Of a stretch of DNA of 64,000 bases, positions 28,185 to 37,709 are shown one piece after another (position 1 is the stretch's first letter; each line of letters starts with the position of its first letter). The translations under genes and the position numbers were made by a program. Under the pieces are notes generated by a model. It had not been told where the DNA came from. It saw only the letters and a program-made list of their open reading frames with translations, and did not search any database. The stretch lies in assembly GCF_001939045.1 (NCBI RefSeq), contig NZ_MKIM01000022.1, positions 1 through 64,000 on the forward strand. The letters are read 5' to 3'. Source of the stretch: Rhizobium oryziradicis. Lineage in GTDB: Bacteria > Pseudomonadota > Alphaproteobacteria > Rhizobiales > Rhizobiaceae.

Positions 28185-30863
28185 ATGAACATTTCCGTCG
28201 ACAACACCCCCGTTGAGACCAAAACCACCTGCCCCTATTGTGGGGTTGGTTGCGGCGTGATTGCGCGGGTGGAAGAAGACGGCAAGGTCAGCATCAAGGG
28301 CGATCCAGACCACCCGGCCAATTTCGGCAGGCTTTGCTCCAAAGGCTCAGCGCTTGGTGAAACGCTGGATCTGGATGGGCGGGCCTTGGAGCCTCAGGTT
28401 TTTGGCGCGCCCGCCAGTTGGGATGAGGCGCTTGATCTTGTCGCGGCACGCTTCAAAGACACGATTGCAGAGTTCGGCCCGGAATCGGTGGCTTTTTACC
28501 TCTCCGGCCAATTGCTGACTGAAGATTATTATGTCGCCAACAAGCTGATGAAAGGCTTTATCGGCTCTGCCAATATCGACACCAATTCACGACTGTGCAT
28601 GGCGTCTTCTGTGGCTGGTCACAAACGCGCTTTTGGCTCCGACACCGTGCCGGGCTGCTATGAAGATCTGGAATTGGCGGATTTGATCGTGCTGGTTGGC
28701 TCCAACATGGGCTGGTGCCATCCGGTGCTGTATCAGCGTATCGCCGCTGAAAAGGCACGGCGGCCCTCGCTGAAAGTGGTGGTGATAGATCCGCGCCGCA
28801 CCGCGACCTCCGACATCGCCGATTTGCATTTATCCATCAAACCGGATGGTGATGTAGCGCTGTTTAATGGGCTTTTGGCGCATCTGATTGAAACAGGCGT
28901 AATTGATCAAACCTATATTGCCGCCCACACCCATGGATTTTCCGAGGTGTTTGAACAGATCATGGGCCAGTCACTGGCCGATCTGATGATGCAAACAGGC
29001 TTGCCTGCCATGCAATTGCGCCAGTTTTTCAAATTGTTTGCTGCAAGCGAAAAAGTGGTGACCTGCTACAGCCAGGGCGTCAACCAATCCTCAAGCGGCA
29101 CCGACAAGGTCAATGCGATTATCAATTGCCACCTCGCCACCGGGCGCATTGGCAAGCCCGGCATGGGGCCGTTTTCGCTGACCGGCCAGCCCAATGCCAT
29201 GGGCGGGCGCGAGGTGGGCGGGCTTGCCAATATGCTGGCCGCTCATATGGATCTTGAAAATCCGCGTCACCGAGAAAGCGCACAAAACTTCTGGGCCGCA
29301 CCAACAATGGCTGAAAAGCCCGGCCTGAAAGCGGTTGATATGTTCAAGGCTGTGGCAGACGGCCGCATCAAGGCTTTGTGGATCATGTCCACCAACCCCG
29401 TGGTATCAATGCCCGATGCCAATGCGGTGAAGGCAGCGATTGAGGCCTGCCCCTTTGTGGTTGTATCCGACATGCAAGCCGACACGGACACGGCACGGCT
29501 CGCCCATGTGCTGTTGCCCGCCAGCGGCTGGGGCGAAAAATCCGGCACAGTCACCAATTCCGAGCGACGCATTTCGCGCCAGCGCCCGTTTAAAGCCGCT
29601 CCCGGCAGTGCACAGCCCGATTGGTGGCAGTTGGCAGAGGTAGCCCGCCGCATGGGGTTTGCGCAAGCCTTTGCCTACACATCGCCAGCTGAGATTTTTG
29701 CTGAACATGCGGCTCTATCGGGCTTGAACAACAACGGCAGCCGCGATTTTGACATCAGTGCCTATCGCACCATTGATGCTCAGCACTATGACGCGCTCTC
29801 TCCATTTCAATGGCCGCAACCTCTTGGCACCGCGCCGAAAGACAGCCGCTTTTTTAGCAACGGGAAATTTTATCATTCCGACGGCAAAGCCCGTTTTAGC
29901 GCCACGGCACCGGCTCAATCCGACAGGGTGAACGATGCCTTCCCCCTCACCCTAAACACCGGTCGCGTGCGCGACCATTGGCATACCATGACCCGGACTG
30001 GCAAAAGCGCGCGCCTTTCCGCTCATTTGGCCGAACCCTTTGCTGAAATTCATCCCCTGGATGGCCGGGATTTCGGCATAGAAGATGCAGCGCTTGTCGA
30101 GATAACAAGTGTCACTGGGCAAAGGGTGATTGTTCGCGCCCTCTTGAGCGAGCGCCAAAGCCGGGGTGCCATTTTCGTGCCCATGCATTGGACTGGCGAG
30201 GTCGCGCCCACCGGACGGGTGGATACACTCATACCATCGAACACCGATCCCATCTCCGGCCAACCGGCCCTGAAAAGCTGCGGTGTTGCTATCAAACCCT
30301 GCGTGATGGAGGCCTATGGCTTTGCCATATCCGCAACCAAGCCAACCGCCATTGATGCGACCTATTGGGCTTTGGCAAAAGCCGAAAGCGGCTGGCGGCT
30401 GGAACTGGGGTTTGAACGCACGATGGATTGGACAGCCTGGGCAAGAGCCACCTTGAACGTACCCTCGGATGCCGACATGGTGGGTTATCAGGATCAGGCC
30501 AGCGGCGATGTGCGCTTGGCATTTTTTGATGGAGATCGGCTCTGTGCGGCCCTTTTCATGGCGCACGAGCCCGTCAGCGTTTCGCGCAACTGGGCCGCAT
30601 CGCAGCTATCGCAGTGCTTTGCCCATCGGAACAATCGGGTAAGCCTAATCGCCGGTCGCCCCAGCGCCAACCAGATCGATCCGGGCGCTATCGTTTGCTC
30701 GTGCTTTTCCGTTGGCATCAACCAGATCACCGATGCCATCGCCAAGGGCTGCACAACAGTCAAGGCAATTGGTGAGACGCTTTCGGCTGGCACCAATTGT
30801 GGGTCTTGCCGGGCCGAAATTGGCGCGATTTTAGCGGCCACACGGCCGATTGCAGCAGAATGA
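28185..30863 (+). CDS. nasA: Assimilatory nitrate reductase, catalytic subunit
   Basis: A molybdenum (bis-MGD) nitrate reductase of the Nas/Nap family. The 892-residue protein has an N-terminal [4Fe-4S] motif (CPYCGVGCGV with the fourth Cys in GRLCSKG), the molybdopterin domains (TNSRLCMASSVAGHKRAFG; GQPNAMGGREVGG), and a C-terminal BFD-like [2Fe-2S] domain (VCSCFSVG and GTNCGSC). The extra cluster domain is typical of NasA forms that take electrons from a separate flavoprotein or ferredoxin. No NasB-type reductase is next to it, though NirB could share reductant. It is the last gene of the nitrate run. Confidence 0.95.
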   Translation: MNISVDNTPVETKTTCPYCGVGCGVIARVEEDGKVSIKGDPDHPANFGRLCSKGSALGETLDLDGRALEPQVFGAPASWDEALDLVAARFKDTIAEFGPESVAFYLSGQLLTEDYYVANKLMKGFIGSANIDTNSRLCMASSVAGHKRAFGSDTVPGCYEDLELADLIVLVGSNMGWCHPVLYQRIAAEKARRPSLKVVVIDPRRTATSDIADLHLSIKPDGDVALFNGLLAHLIETGVIDQTYIAAHTHGFSEVFEQIMGQSLADLMMQTGLPAMQLRQFFKLFAASEKVVTCYSQGVNQSSSGTDKVNAIINCHLATGRIGKPGMGPFSLTGQPNAMGGREVGGLANMLAAHMDLENPRHRESAQNFWAAPTMAEKPGLKAVDMFKAVADGRIKALWIMSTNPVVSMPDANAVKAAIEACPFVVVSDMQADTDTARLAHVLLPASGWGEKSGTVTNSERRISRQRPFKAAPGSAQPDWWQLAEVARRMGFAQAFAYTSPAEIFAEHAALSGLNNNGSRDFDISAYRTIDAQHYDALSPFQWPQPLGTAPKDSRFFSNGKFYHSDGKARFSATAPAQSDRVNDAFPLTLNTGRVRDHWHTMTRTGKSARLSAHLAEPFAEIHPLDGRDFGIEDAALVEITSVTGQRVIVRALLSERQSRGAIFVPMHWTGEVAPTGRVDTLIPSNTDPISGQPALKSCGVAIKPCVMEAYGFAISATKPTAIDATYWALAKAESGWRLELGFERTMDWTAWARATLNVPSDADMVGYQDQASGDVRLAFFDGDRLCAALFMAHEPVSVSRNWAASQLSQCFAHRNNRVSLIAGRPSANQIDPGAIVCSCFSVGINQITDAIAKGCTTVKAIGETLSAGTNCGSCRAEIGAILAATRPIAAE

Positions 30864-30895
30864 GAAATTGGGAGATAACAAGGCTCTAAATACGA

Positions 30896-31050
30896 AAAAC
30901 CTGCCGCGGGAGGAGGTGCGGCAGGTTTTCCGAAAAGAACCGAATGACAGCTGGGAGGAGGAGTGCTGTCATTCCAACGGGCCGTTCTGGGAGGAGGAGT
31001 GAACTGGCCCGTAACACGAAGCTTTGCGGGAGGAGGATGCATCGCTTCGT
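30896..31050 (-). ncRNA. Array of four hairpins with CCUCCUCCC loops (CcsR/cuckoo-like small RNA)
   Basis: Four consecutive hairpins carry the same 9-base loop core, CCTCCTCCC on the minus strand. Stems: 31016-31027/31039-31050 (one internal loop), 30977-30987/31001-31012 (11 bp, one bulge), 30942-30951/30965-30974 (perfect 10 bp) and 30896-30907/30918-30929 (perfect 12 bp). Stem sequences differ completely while the loop is invariant, a strong sign of RNA-level selection. The last stem is followed on the minus strand by TTTTT, so it can also act as a terminator. This matches the alphaproteobacterial CcsR/cuckoo family with CCUCCUCCC (anti-Shine-Dalgarno-like) loops. It lies just 3' of the SulP gene. 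A TATAAA at 31059-31064 could be a -10 box. Confidence 0.75.
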
Positions 31051-31146
31051 TGAAATGATTTATACGCTATTTTCGCCCAATTAACAGGCAGGTTTTCGCA
31101 CACCAGCCATGCGCCATGCGCGTAGCGAATTACTCACTTCACCTGA

Positions 31147-32628
31147 TTAATGCCCGGCTGGCGCGGCCACTGCAGTCTCATCCTTATGGACGGCAAACCG
31201 GTCAATCATATGGCTGGTGGCCTCACTGACACCATTCACCTGCACCACAGCGCCCTTGGAGCGGAATTTCAGCACCACTTTGTCCAATGCACTGATGGAA
31301 GTAATATCCCAAAAATGCGCGCGGGTGACATCAATGGTGATGGCTTTCACCTCATCATCAAAGTCAAAGGCGGCAATGAACGCCTCGCTGGAGGCAAAGA
31401 AGATCTGCCCATCGACGCGATAAAGCCGGGAGCCATCGGCGTGATCCTCTGCCTTCACATGCACCATGCGCGCCACCTTGCCGGCAAAAAACACGCCCGA
31501 CAAAAGCACGCCCACCAGCACACCCTTGGAAAGATCGTGAGTTGCAACCACCGTGACCACGGTTGCCAGCATGACCAAGGAGGAGGATGGCGGGTTCTTG
31601 CGCAAATCCAGAATTGAGCGCCAGGAGAAGGTGCCAATGGACACCATGATCATGATCGCCACCAAAGCTGCCATGGGCACAACACGCAAGATGTCATCAA
31701 GCACCAGCAACAGCACCAGCAAAAACGCACCGGCCACAAAGGTTGAGAGCCGACCGCGCCCGCCCGAGCTGACGTTGATGACCGATTGGCCAATCATGGC
31801 GCAACCGCCCATGCCACCAAACAGGCCCGACGCAATATTGCTGGCTCCTTGCCCGATGCACTCCTGGCTTTTGTTGCTCTGCGTATCCGTCATGTCATCG
31901 ACAATCTGGGCCGTCAGCAGGGATTCCAGCAGGCCAACGGCCGCAAGAGCAACAGAATAAGGGAAGATAATCTGTAGCGTCTCAAAATTCAGCGGCACCT
32001 GCGGCCATGCAAAAATGGGCAGGCTGGTGGGCATTTCACCCAAATCGCTGACGCTGCGCACATCAAAGCCGAACCACCATGTCGCCGCCGTCAAAGCGGC
32101 AATTGCCACCAATGGCGAAGGGATGGCTTTGGTGATGCGTGGGAAAAGATAGATGATGGCCAAAGCGATGGCGATCATGATGTAGGTGGAATTGGGACGC
32201 CCCACCAATTCGGGCAATTGTGCCATAAAAATCAAAATCGCCAGCGAATTGACAAAGCCGGTCATGACCGAGCGCGACACGAAACGCATGACGCGGCCCA
32301 ATTTCAAAAAGCCAGCCAGGATTTGCAGCACGCCCATCAACAGCGTGGCGGCAAACAGATATTGAATGCCGTGATCACGCACCAAGCCGCCAATCAAGAC
32401 GGCAGTGGCAGCGGTGGCTGCCGAAATCATGCCGGGGCGGCCACCACAAAAAGCAGAGACACAGGCAATGATGACAGAAGCGAATAATCCGACTTTCGGA
32501 TCAACCCCGGCAATCACAGAAAAGCCAATGGCTTCCGGGATGAGGGCAAGTGCCACGACAAGGCCCGCAAGGACATCGCCACGGATATTGGAAAACCAGT
32601 CACGCTGGTAACGTTTTACAATGTTCAT
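31147..32628 (-). CDS. SulP family anion transporter with STAS domain
   Basis: A 493-residue SulP protein: ten or more membrane segments beginning [20 protein letters not shown], a [16 protein letters not shown] region, and [20 protein letters not shown], the family signature. A C-terminal STAS domain follows from about residue 390 ([12 protein letters not shown] and [16 protein letters not shown]). Substrates in the family include sulfate, bicarbonate and other anions. None can be assigned here, as no carbonic anhydrase or sulfate gene is adjacent. The start at [11 protein letters not shown] is preferred over an upstream in-frame TTG, although neither has a strong ribosome site. The four-hairpin RNA lies just downstream on the same strand. 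Confidence 0.88.
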   Translation of the reverse strand: MNIVKRYQRDWFSNIRGDVLAGLVVALALIPEAIGFSVIAGVDPKVGLFASVIIACVSAFCGGRPGMISAATAATAVLIGGLVRDHGIQYLFAATLLMGVLQILAGFLKLGRVMRFVSRSVMTGFVNSLAILIFMAQLPELVGRPNSTYIMIAIALAIIYLFPRITKAIPSPLVAIAALTAATWWFGFDVRSVSDLGEMPTSLPIFAWPQVPLNFETLQIIFPYSVALAAVGLLESLLTAQIVDDMTDTQSNKSQECIGQGASNIASGLFGGMGGCAMIGQSVINVSSGGRGRLSTFVAGAFLLVLLLVLDDILRVVPMAALVAIMIMVSIGTFSWRSILDLRKNPPSSSLVMLATVVTVVATHDLSKGVLVGVLLSGVFFAGKVARMVHVKAEDHADGSRLYRVDGQIFFASSEAFIAAFDFDDEVKAITIDVTRAHFWDITSISALDKVVLKFRSKGAVVQVNGVSEATSHMIDRFAVHKDETAVAAPAGH

Positions 32629-32812
32629 GAGTTTTTCACATAGGTTCAGCGCTGACCGCAAAGCGGTCCAACATATTCAGGAATGTTGTGCGTTGTCTGG
32701 CGGATCGGCGGCCAGAATAGCCACCCGGAATTTCACCGGGTCCGGGGTGATTGGCCTTTTCTAAATGCAGTGCGGCGAAAAATCAAGGGCACAAGACACA
32801 TGTATCGCGGCA

Positions 32813-34138
32813 TCAAAATGCTGCGACTTTACCGCGGGCTGATTTTTCGAGCCGAACAGGATCATAATCGGCGGGATCGACCAAGGGCGTTTGCCCGGTG
32901 ATCAGATCTGCAATCAAATGACCGGCCCCCGGACCAATGCCAAAACCATGGCCGCTAAAGCCCGCCGCCAGAATAAAACCGGGAAGCTGCGGCAAGGTGC
33001 CAATCGCTGGCACGCCATCCGGTGTGCTGTCGATATAGCCCGCCCAGCTGGCGGCAATTTTGACGGAAGAGAGTGCAGGGATCAGCTCAACAGCGCGGCG
33101 ATAGGTCTCCGCAACCAGGGCAGCATCAGGCGTGGGGTCCAGCACACGCTGGCGCTCCATCGGGGTCACGCTGTCCAGCGCCCATTTCGACAGGGTTTCA
33201 TGGCCGCTGCGAAACGCCTCAAAGCCGCCTACTTTCAAGCTCTTCCAGCGACGCTGAAACATCGGCAAAAATGCCGTGCTAAACCGCAACTGCTGAAGGG
33301 TTGGATCCACACTGGCGCGCCCGCTGATCGCCAGCGTATAGCCACCGTGACCCCGCTGGGTCAAAGACACCCGCGCCGTATGCAAAGCGCTGGGAAGATC
33401 GGTCACACCCGGTTCCACCGACAGAATGGACGAGCGAACACTGGACTGCGGAAAGCGAATGCCCAATTGATTGCAAAAGGACGACGCCCACGCCCCGCCA
33501 GACATGACCACCGTTCTGGTGCGAATGGTGCCTCTTTCCGTCACAACCCCGCTCACGCGCCCGCCGGAGGTTTCCAAACCGCGAGCAGCACATTGCTGCA
33601 AAACAGTGCCGCCGAATTTCATCACACCCCGCGCGATGACGGGGGCGGCTTTTTGCGGATCGGCAATGCCGTCCGATGGTGAAAACACGCCGCCGAGCCA
33701 TGGTTTTCCGGTCGCGCGCCCGCGTTCAGTCGCCTCTTGCGAAGACAGCATGTGGGTGGTCACGCCAACCGTTTTTGCAAAATCACGCCATTTGGCCCAG
33801 CCGGCAATTTCGGCCTCGTCATTGCTCAAATACAAAAGACCTGAGCGTTTGAAACCAACATCCTCGCCGATCTCTTCGGCAAAGCGGCCCCATAAATCGA
33901 GGCTTTTGGTGGCCATTGGCAATTCGCGGGCATCGCGGTTTTGCTGGCGGCACCAACCCCAATTGCGGCTGGATTGCTCGGCCCCGATCAGGCCTTTTTC
34001 CAAAAGCACGACATTCACGCCGCGCTTTGCCAGATAATAGGCCGCACACGTCCCAACGATGCCGCCACCGATGACAACAACATCTGCCTCTGTCGGCATC
34101 ACTGGGCTGGATTCAATCCGCAAAAGGGGGACACGCAT
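32813..34138 (-). CDS. FAD-dependent oxidoreductase (DAO family)
   Basis: A 441-residue flavoprotein with an N-terminal dinucleotide motif VVVIGGGIVGTCAAYYLAKR and the characteristic SSRNWGWCRQQNRD segment near residue 58. The C-terminal half has the DAO substrate domain and ends with AAGFSGHGFGIGPGAG. AAGGAG six bases before the ATG supports the start. The family oxidises amino acids or amines. Being divergent from an Lrp/AsnC regulator and near gabD suggests an amine or amino-acid catabolic role, such as a GABA-yielding route, but the substrate is unknown. Confidence 0.78.
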   Translation of the reverse strand: MRVPLLRIESSPVMPTEADVVVIGGGIVGTCAAYYLAKRGVNVVLLEKGLIGAEQSSRNWGWCRQQNRDARELPMATKSLDLWGRFAEEIGEDVGFKRSGLLYLSNDEAEIAGWAKWRDFAKTVGVTTHMLSSQEATERGRATGKPWLGGVFSPSDGIADPQKAAPVIARGVMKFGGTVLQQCAARGLETSGGRVSGVVTERGTIRTRTVVMSGGAWASSFCNQLGIRFPQSSVRSSILSVEPGVTDLPSALHTARVSLTQRGHGGYTLAISGRASVDPTLQQLRFSTAFLPMFQRRWKSLKVGGFEAFRSGHETLSKWALDSVTPMERQRVLDPTPDAALVAETYRRAVELIPALSSVKIAASWAGYIDSTPDGVPAIGTLPQLPGFILAAGFSGHGFGIGPGAGHLIADLITGQTPLVDPADYDPVRLEKSARGKVAAF

Positions 34139-34376
34139 GGAAAACTCCTTTTTTCTTGCAGCATTTTACCGCGTTCCTGCAGAAAAAAGTGTTGCATATG
34201 AAAAAAAATCAGCATTTCATTCTGTTTGGCACATGTCAAAAAACACCGGCTAGGCTGCTGAATTTTCGCGGTTTTCTCTGCTATCGCATTCCATTGCAGC
34301 CTTGCCCTTTCATAAATTAGGCATAATATGCTGTGAGATTTTTTCCGGTAGCCGGACTGAAAAAGGAACAAGGCCC

Positions 34377-34853
34377 GTGAAGCTTGACCGGATCGACATC
34401 AAAATTCTCTACGAATTGCAAAAGAATGGCCGCATCACCAATGTGGAACTGGCCGAGTTGGTCAACCTGTCACCCAGCCCCTGCCTGATGCGGGTAAAAA
34501 AGCTACAGGCTGAGGGTTATGTCAGCGGTTATTCCGCCCAGATCAATGTCAGCAAACTTGGGCAAACCCTGACGGTGTTTACCGAAGTGACCTTGAAAAA
34601 CCACAGGCAAATCGATTTTGCGCGGTTTTTGGCCGCCGTGGAAAAGGTAGAGCAAGTGATCGAATGCCATCTGGTGTCAGGTGGATACGATTATATGCTG
34701 AAGTTTGTCACCTCCGGCATTGCGGAATACCAGATCATTATGGAACGGCTGACCGATATGGACATCGGCATCGACAAATATTTCAGCTTCGTGGTGCTGA
34801 AATCGCCTATCGTCAAATCCCACATGCCGCTGACCAGCCTGTTTCCCATGTGA
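34377..34853 (+). CDS. Lrp/AsnC family regulator
   Basis: A 158-residue regulator. The N-terminal HTH (LDRIDIKILYELQKNGRITN, then AELVNLSPSPCLMRVKKLQ) is followed by an RAM/AsnC ligand domain ending IDKYFSFVVLKSPIVKS. It starts with GTG, with AAAGGA nine bases upstream. A longer reading frame would add 25 residues of leader that do not resemble the family. It is flanked by a divergent FAD oxidoreductase and a convergent gabD-like gene and probably regulates one or both. Lrp family proteins usually sense the amino acid handled by their neighbours. Confidence 0.88.
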   Translation: MKLDRIDIKILYELQKNGRITNVELAELVNLSPSPCLMRVKKLQAEGYVSGYSAQINVSKLGQTLTVFTEVTLKNHRQIDFARFLAAVEKVEQVIECHLVSGGYDYMLKFVTSGIAEYQIIMERLTDMDIGIDKYFSFVVLKSPIVKSHMPLTSLFPM

Positions 34854-34910
34854 GCGCGTTGGTGGGGCGCTTTAAATGCGCCCCTCACGTTCTGATCAGA
34901 GCAAACTCGC

Positions 34911-36368
34911 TCAGGCAAGCCCGCCCATATGGAAGGTCTTCAGTTCCAGATATTCCTCAATCCCGACTTGCGCACCTTCGCGGCCAAGGCCAGATTGCTT
35001 GACGCCGCCAAACGGTGCCACTTCGGTGGAGATCGCACCGGTGTTGAGGCCTATCATGCCCGCTTCAAGTGCTTCACCTACCCGCCATGCGCGTTTCAGG
35101 CTCTCGGTGTAGAAATAAGCGGCGAGACCAAAAGGTGTCGCATTGGCAAGCTTGATGGCTTCTTCTTCGGTCTCAAACTTGAAAAGCGGTGCCACCGGAC
35201 CAAAGGTTTCTTCATCCGCCAGCAGCATATCTGTCGTCGCCCCGGTCAACACTACCGGCGCGGCATATTGCTTGCCTTCAGGCATGGCGGGTGCGGTGGT
35301 AACGATCTTTGCGCCCTTGGAAAGGGCATCAGCAATATGTTGATTGATCTTTTTAATGGCATTTTCGTTGATCATCGGGCCAATTTGCACGCCTGCCTGC
35401 GTTCCGGGGCCGACTTTCATGGCGTTCACACGTGCAATCAGCTTGTCTGCAAACCGCTCATAAACGCTCGACTGCACCAGAATGCGGTTGGCGCAGACGC
35501 AGGTTTGGCCACCATTGCGGAATTTCGAGACAATCGCGCCTTCAACCGCCAAATCCAGATCGGCATCGTCAAACACGATGAAAGGCGCGTTGCCGCCCAG
35601 TTCCAGACTGAGTTTCTTGATGGTGTCGGCAGAACCGCGCATCAAAAGCGCCCCCACCCGCGTTGAACCGGTGAAGGAAATTTTCCGCACAATTTCGCTT
35701 GCCATCAGCTCATTGCCGATCTCGGTTGGCATGCCGGTGACAATGTTGATAACGCCGGCCGGAATGCCAGCACGCTCGGCCAACACACCCAGCGCCAAGG
35801 CCGAATAAGGGGTGAAATCAGACGGTTTGATCACCACGGTGCAGCCAGCCGCCAGCGCCGGAGCAACTTTGCGGGTAATCATGGCATTCGGAAAATTCCA
35901 TGGGGTGATGATACCGCAGACGCCAACCGGCTGCTTCAGCACAACAATGCGCCGATCCCTGGTGGGCGATGGAATGGTATGCCCACCGACCCGGCGCGCT
36001 TCCTCGGCAAACCATTTAACAAAGGAGGCACCATAGCGAATTTCACCGCGCGCTTCCTCTAGCGGCTTGCCCTGCTCCAGCGTGAGGATCAAGGCGAGGT
36101 CTTCAAGGTTTTCCATCATCAGCGCATACCACGCTTCCAGCAGGCTGGCGCGCTCGGCATTGGTGGTGTTTTTCCATGTTTCAAATGCTGTTTCGGCGGC
36201 TTCGATGGCCGCAGCAGTATCCGCCCTACTCATGTCCGGCACGCTGCCAAGCACGGCTTGCGTGGCCGGATCAATGACATCAATGGCCTTGCTGGAGGCC
36301 GCATCCAGCCATTTGCCACCAATCAAACCCTGTTGGCGAAAAAGGCCTGCGTCTTTGAGATTATGCAT
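34911..36368 (-). CDS. gabD: NAD(P)-dependent succinate-semialdehyde dehydrogenase
   Basis: A 485-residue aldehyde dehydrogenase. Catalytic features are ELGGNAPFIVFDDADLD (general-base Glu) and GQTCVCANR (nucleophilic Cys). The GabD-type pattern is clear in EQGKPLEEARGEI and TPWNFPNAMITRK and in the C-terminal GLNTGAISTEVAPFGGVK with the GREG motif. The start at MHNLKDAGLF has AGGA six bases upstream. It oxidises succinate semialdehyde to succinate, for example from GABA or polyamine breakdown. It is convergent with the Lrp gene and follows ghrA in the same direction. Confidence 0.9.
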   Translation of the reverse strand: MHNLKDAGLFRQQGLIGGKWLDAASSKAIDVIDPATQAVLGSVPDMSRADTAAAIEAAETAFETWKNTTNAERASLLEAWYALMMENLEDLALILTLEQGKPLEEARGEIRYGASFVKWFAEEARRVGGHTIPSPTRDRRIVVLKQPVGVCGIITPWNFPNAMITRKVAPALAAGCTVVIKPSDFTPYSALALGVLAERAGIPAGVINIVTGMPTEIGNELMASEIVRKISFTGSTRVGALLMRGSADTIKKLSLELGGNAPFIVFDDADLDLAVEGAIVSKFRNGGQTCVCANRILVQSSVYERFADKLIARVNAMKVGPGTQAGVQIGPMINENAIKKINQHIADALSKGAKIVTTAPAMPEGKQYAAPVVLTGATTDMLLADEETFGPVAPLFKFETEEEAIKLANATPFGLAAYFYTESLKRAWRVGEALEAGMIGLNTGAISTEVAPFGGVKQSGLGREGAQVGIEEYLELKTFHMGGLA

Positions 36369-36475
36369 GTCACGTCCTTTCGAAGTCAAAACCGCTCTCT
36401 TGCGCGTAAGTCTCTAAGCTTGTTGATGTTTATCGCTCACATGCTACAGCGTTCCATGGGCATTCGGCAGGTCTG

Positions 36476-37399
36476 CTAATAGCCACGGCTGCGATCAACA
36501 AGACCCACGGGATCAAGCCCGCTTTCCACCCGGCGAATATTGTCAATCACCGCCAGCGCCGCGGTCTCTGGCTGAGTTGCGCTGGCAATATGCGGCGTGA
36601 TCATCACCCGCGGGTGTCGCCATAAAGGATGTTCTGTCGGCAAAGGCTCAGGCTCGGTGACATCCAGAACGGCACCCGACAACGCTCCAGTGTTCAGAGC
36701 ATCCAGCAATGCCGACTGGTCCAGATGCCCACCGCGCCCTACATGCACAAGCGACGCCCCTTTTGGCAGCACGGAAAACAGCTTGGCGTTCAAAAAACCA
36801 CGGGTCTCATCTGTCAGCGGCAGGAGACAAATCAGAATATCGGTTTGCGACAACAGCATTTGCAAGGCATCATCGCCCGCCACACAATGCACGCCTTCGA
36901 TCTCGCGCTTTGAGCGGCTCCAACCCGAAAGTTGAAAGCCGAAGGGTTTCAGCCGTTCCAACACCGCCTGGCCCAACATGCCAAGCCCCAGCACGCTCAC
37001 GCGCTGCTGATGGGCCTGGCGCACCGGCCTTGCCTCCCACACACCTTGCCGCTGCTGCTCCAGATAGCCGGGCAGATCGCGGTGCAGGGACAAGACAGCC
37101 ATCGTGACATATTCCTGCATCATGCGGATAATGCCCGTTTCCACCATGCGGACAATTTTCACATGGGCTGGCACAAGCTTGTCGTCAAACTGATCAACGC
37201 CCGCCCCGATTGAAAACAGGATTTCCAGATTTTCATAGCGCGCGAGATCTGAAGGCACCGTCCACGTTATCAGATAGCGCACCGAGCGAGGATCAAACGT
37301 GCTGGAGGGCTGTAAAAACGGCATGTGAGGCATTTCACGGGCAAAGGCCGAAGCAAAAACCGCCCCCCGCACAGGATCAGAATTAAAAAGGAATGCCAT
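36476..37399 (-). CDS. ghrA: Glyoxylate/hydroxypyruvate reductase A type 2-hydroxyacid dehydrogenase
   Basis: A 307-residue NAD(P)H-dependent reductase. The start at [12 protein letters not shown] has GAGG five bases upstream. The upstream extension of the open frame does not look like protein. The Rossmann motif [17 protein letters not shown] is near residue 138, with [11 protein letters not shown] after it. Catalytic residues fall in [11 protein letters not shown] (Arg) and the late [10 protein letters not shown] (His), as in E. coli GhrA. It probably detoxifies or recycles glyoxylate. It is divergent from a GNAT gene across 310 bases. Confidence 0.87.
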   Translation of the reverse strand: MAFLFNSDPVRGAVFASAFAREMPHMPFLQPSSTFDPRSVRYLITWTVPSDLARYENLEILFSIGAGVDQFDDKLVPAHVKIVRMVETGIIRMMQEYVTMAVLSLHRDLPGYLEQQRQGVWEARPVRQAHQQRVSVLGLGMLGQAVLERLKPFGFQLSGWSRSKREIEGVHCVAGDDALQMLLSQTDILICLLPLTDETRGFLNAKLFSVLPKGASLVHVGRGGHLDQSALLDALNTGALSGAVLDVTEPEPLPTEHPLWRHPRVMITPHIASATQPETAALAVIDNIRRVESGLDPVGLVDRSRGY

Positions 37400-37709
37400 G
37401 ATTGCCTCTGCATAAATGATGGTGACGCCCGACAGAGCCAAGCAATCGGCAATGCTTGAAACGCACGTCATACCAAGCGTCAATTTCAATATCTCTTGGT
37501 ATGAAGGAGACAATAACGCCGAAACTGCATTTTCACTGCCGTATCTGTGATGGTTTCGATAAATTCTGCTGACAGAGAGAGGCTTTTCAGCAAAATCTAC
37601 TGATACAATCAGAGTTAAGTGAAACGCGGTCGCTTTGATGCCGCCGGTGCCTTTCCTTTTCGGCATCATCCAAACATACATATAATGGCAATGGCGTGAG
37701 GGGCAAAAG
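37400..37709. other. Divergent promoter region with a 10-bp inverted repeat
   Basis: No gene is supported between ghrA and the GNAT gene. TCATACCAAG (37468-37477) and CTTGGTATGA (37495-37504) form a perfect inverted repeat with a 17-base spacer, about 70-105 bases upstream of ghrA. It could be an operator with two half-sites separated by roughly 2.5 helical turns centre to centre. No regulator gene is adjacent. Confidence 0.45.

Noticed and set aside
30908-31036. Four Shine-Dalgarno sites for small peptides on the plus strand
   Set aside because: GGGAGGAGG is ribosome-site-like, but no consistent start codon and open frame follow the four copies, and each is enclosed in a stable stem.
30896-31050. 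CRISPR-like array (repeated GGGAGGAGG at regular spacing)
   Set aside because: The repeat unit is only 9 bases and always sits in the loop of a different hairpin; the 'spacers' are self-complementary. This is an RNA structure array, not a CRISPR.
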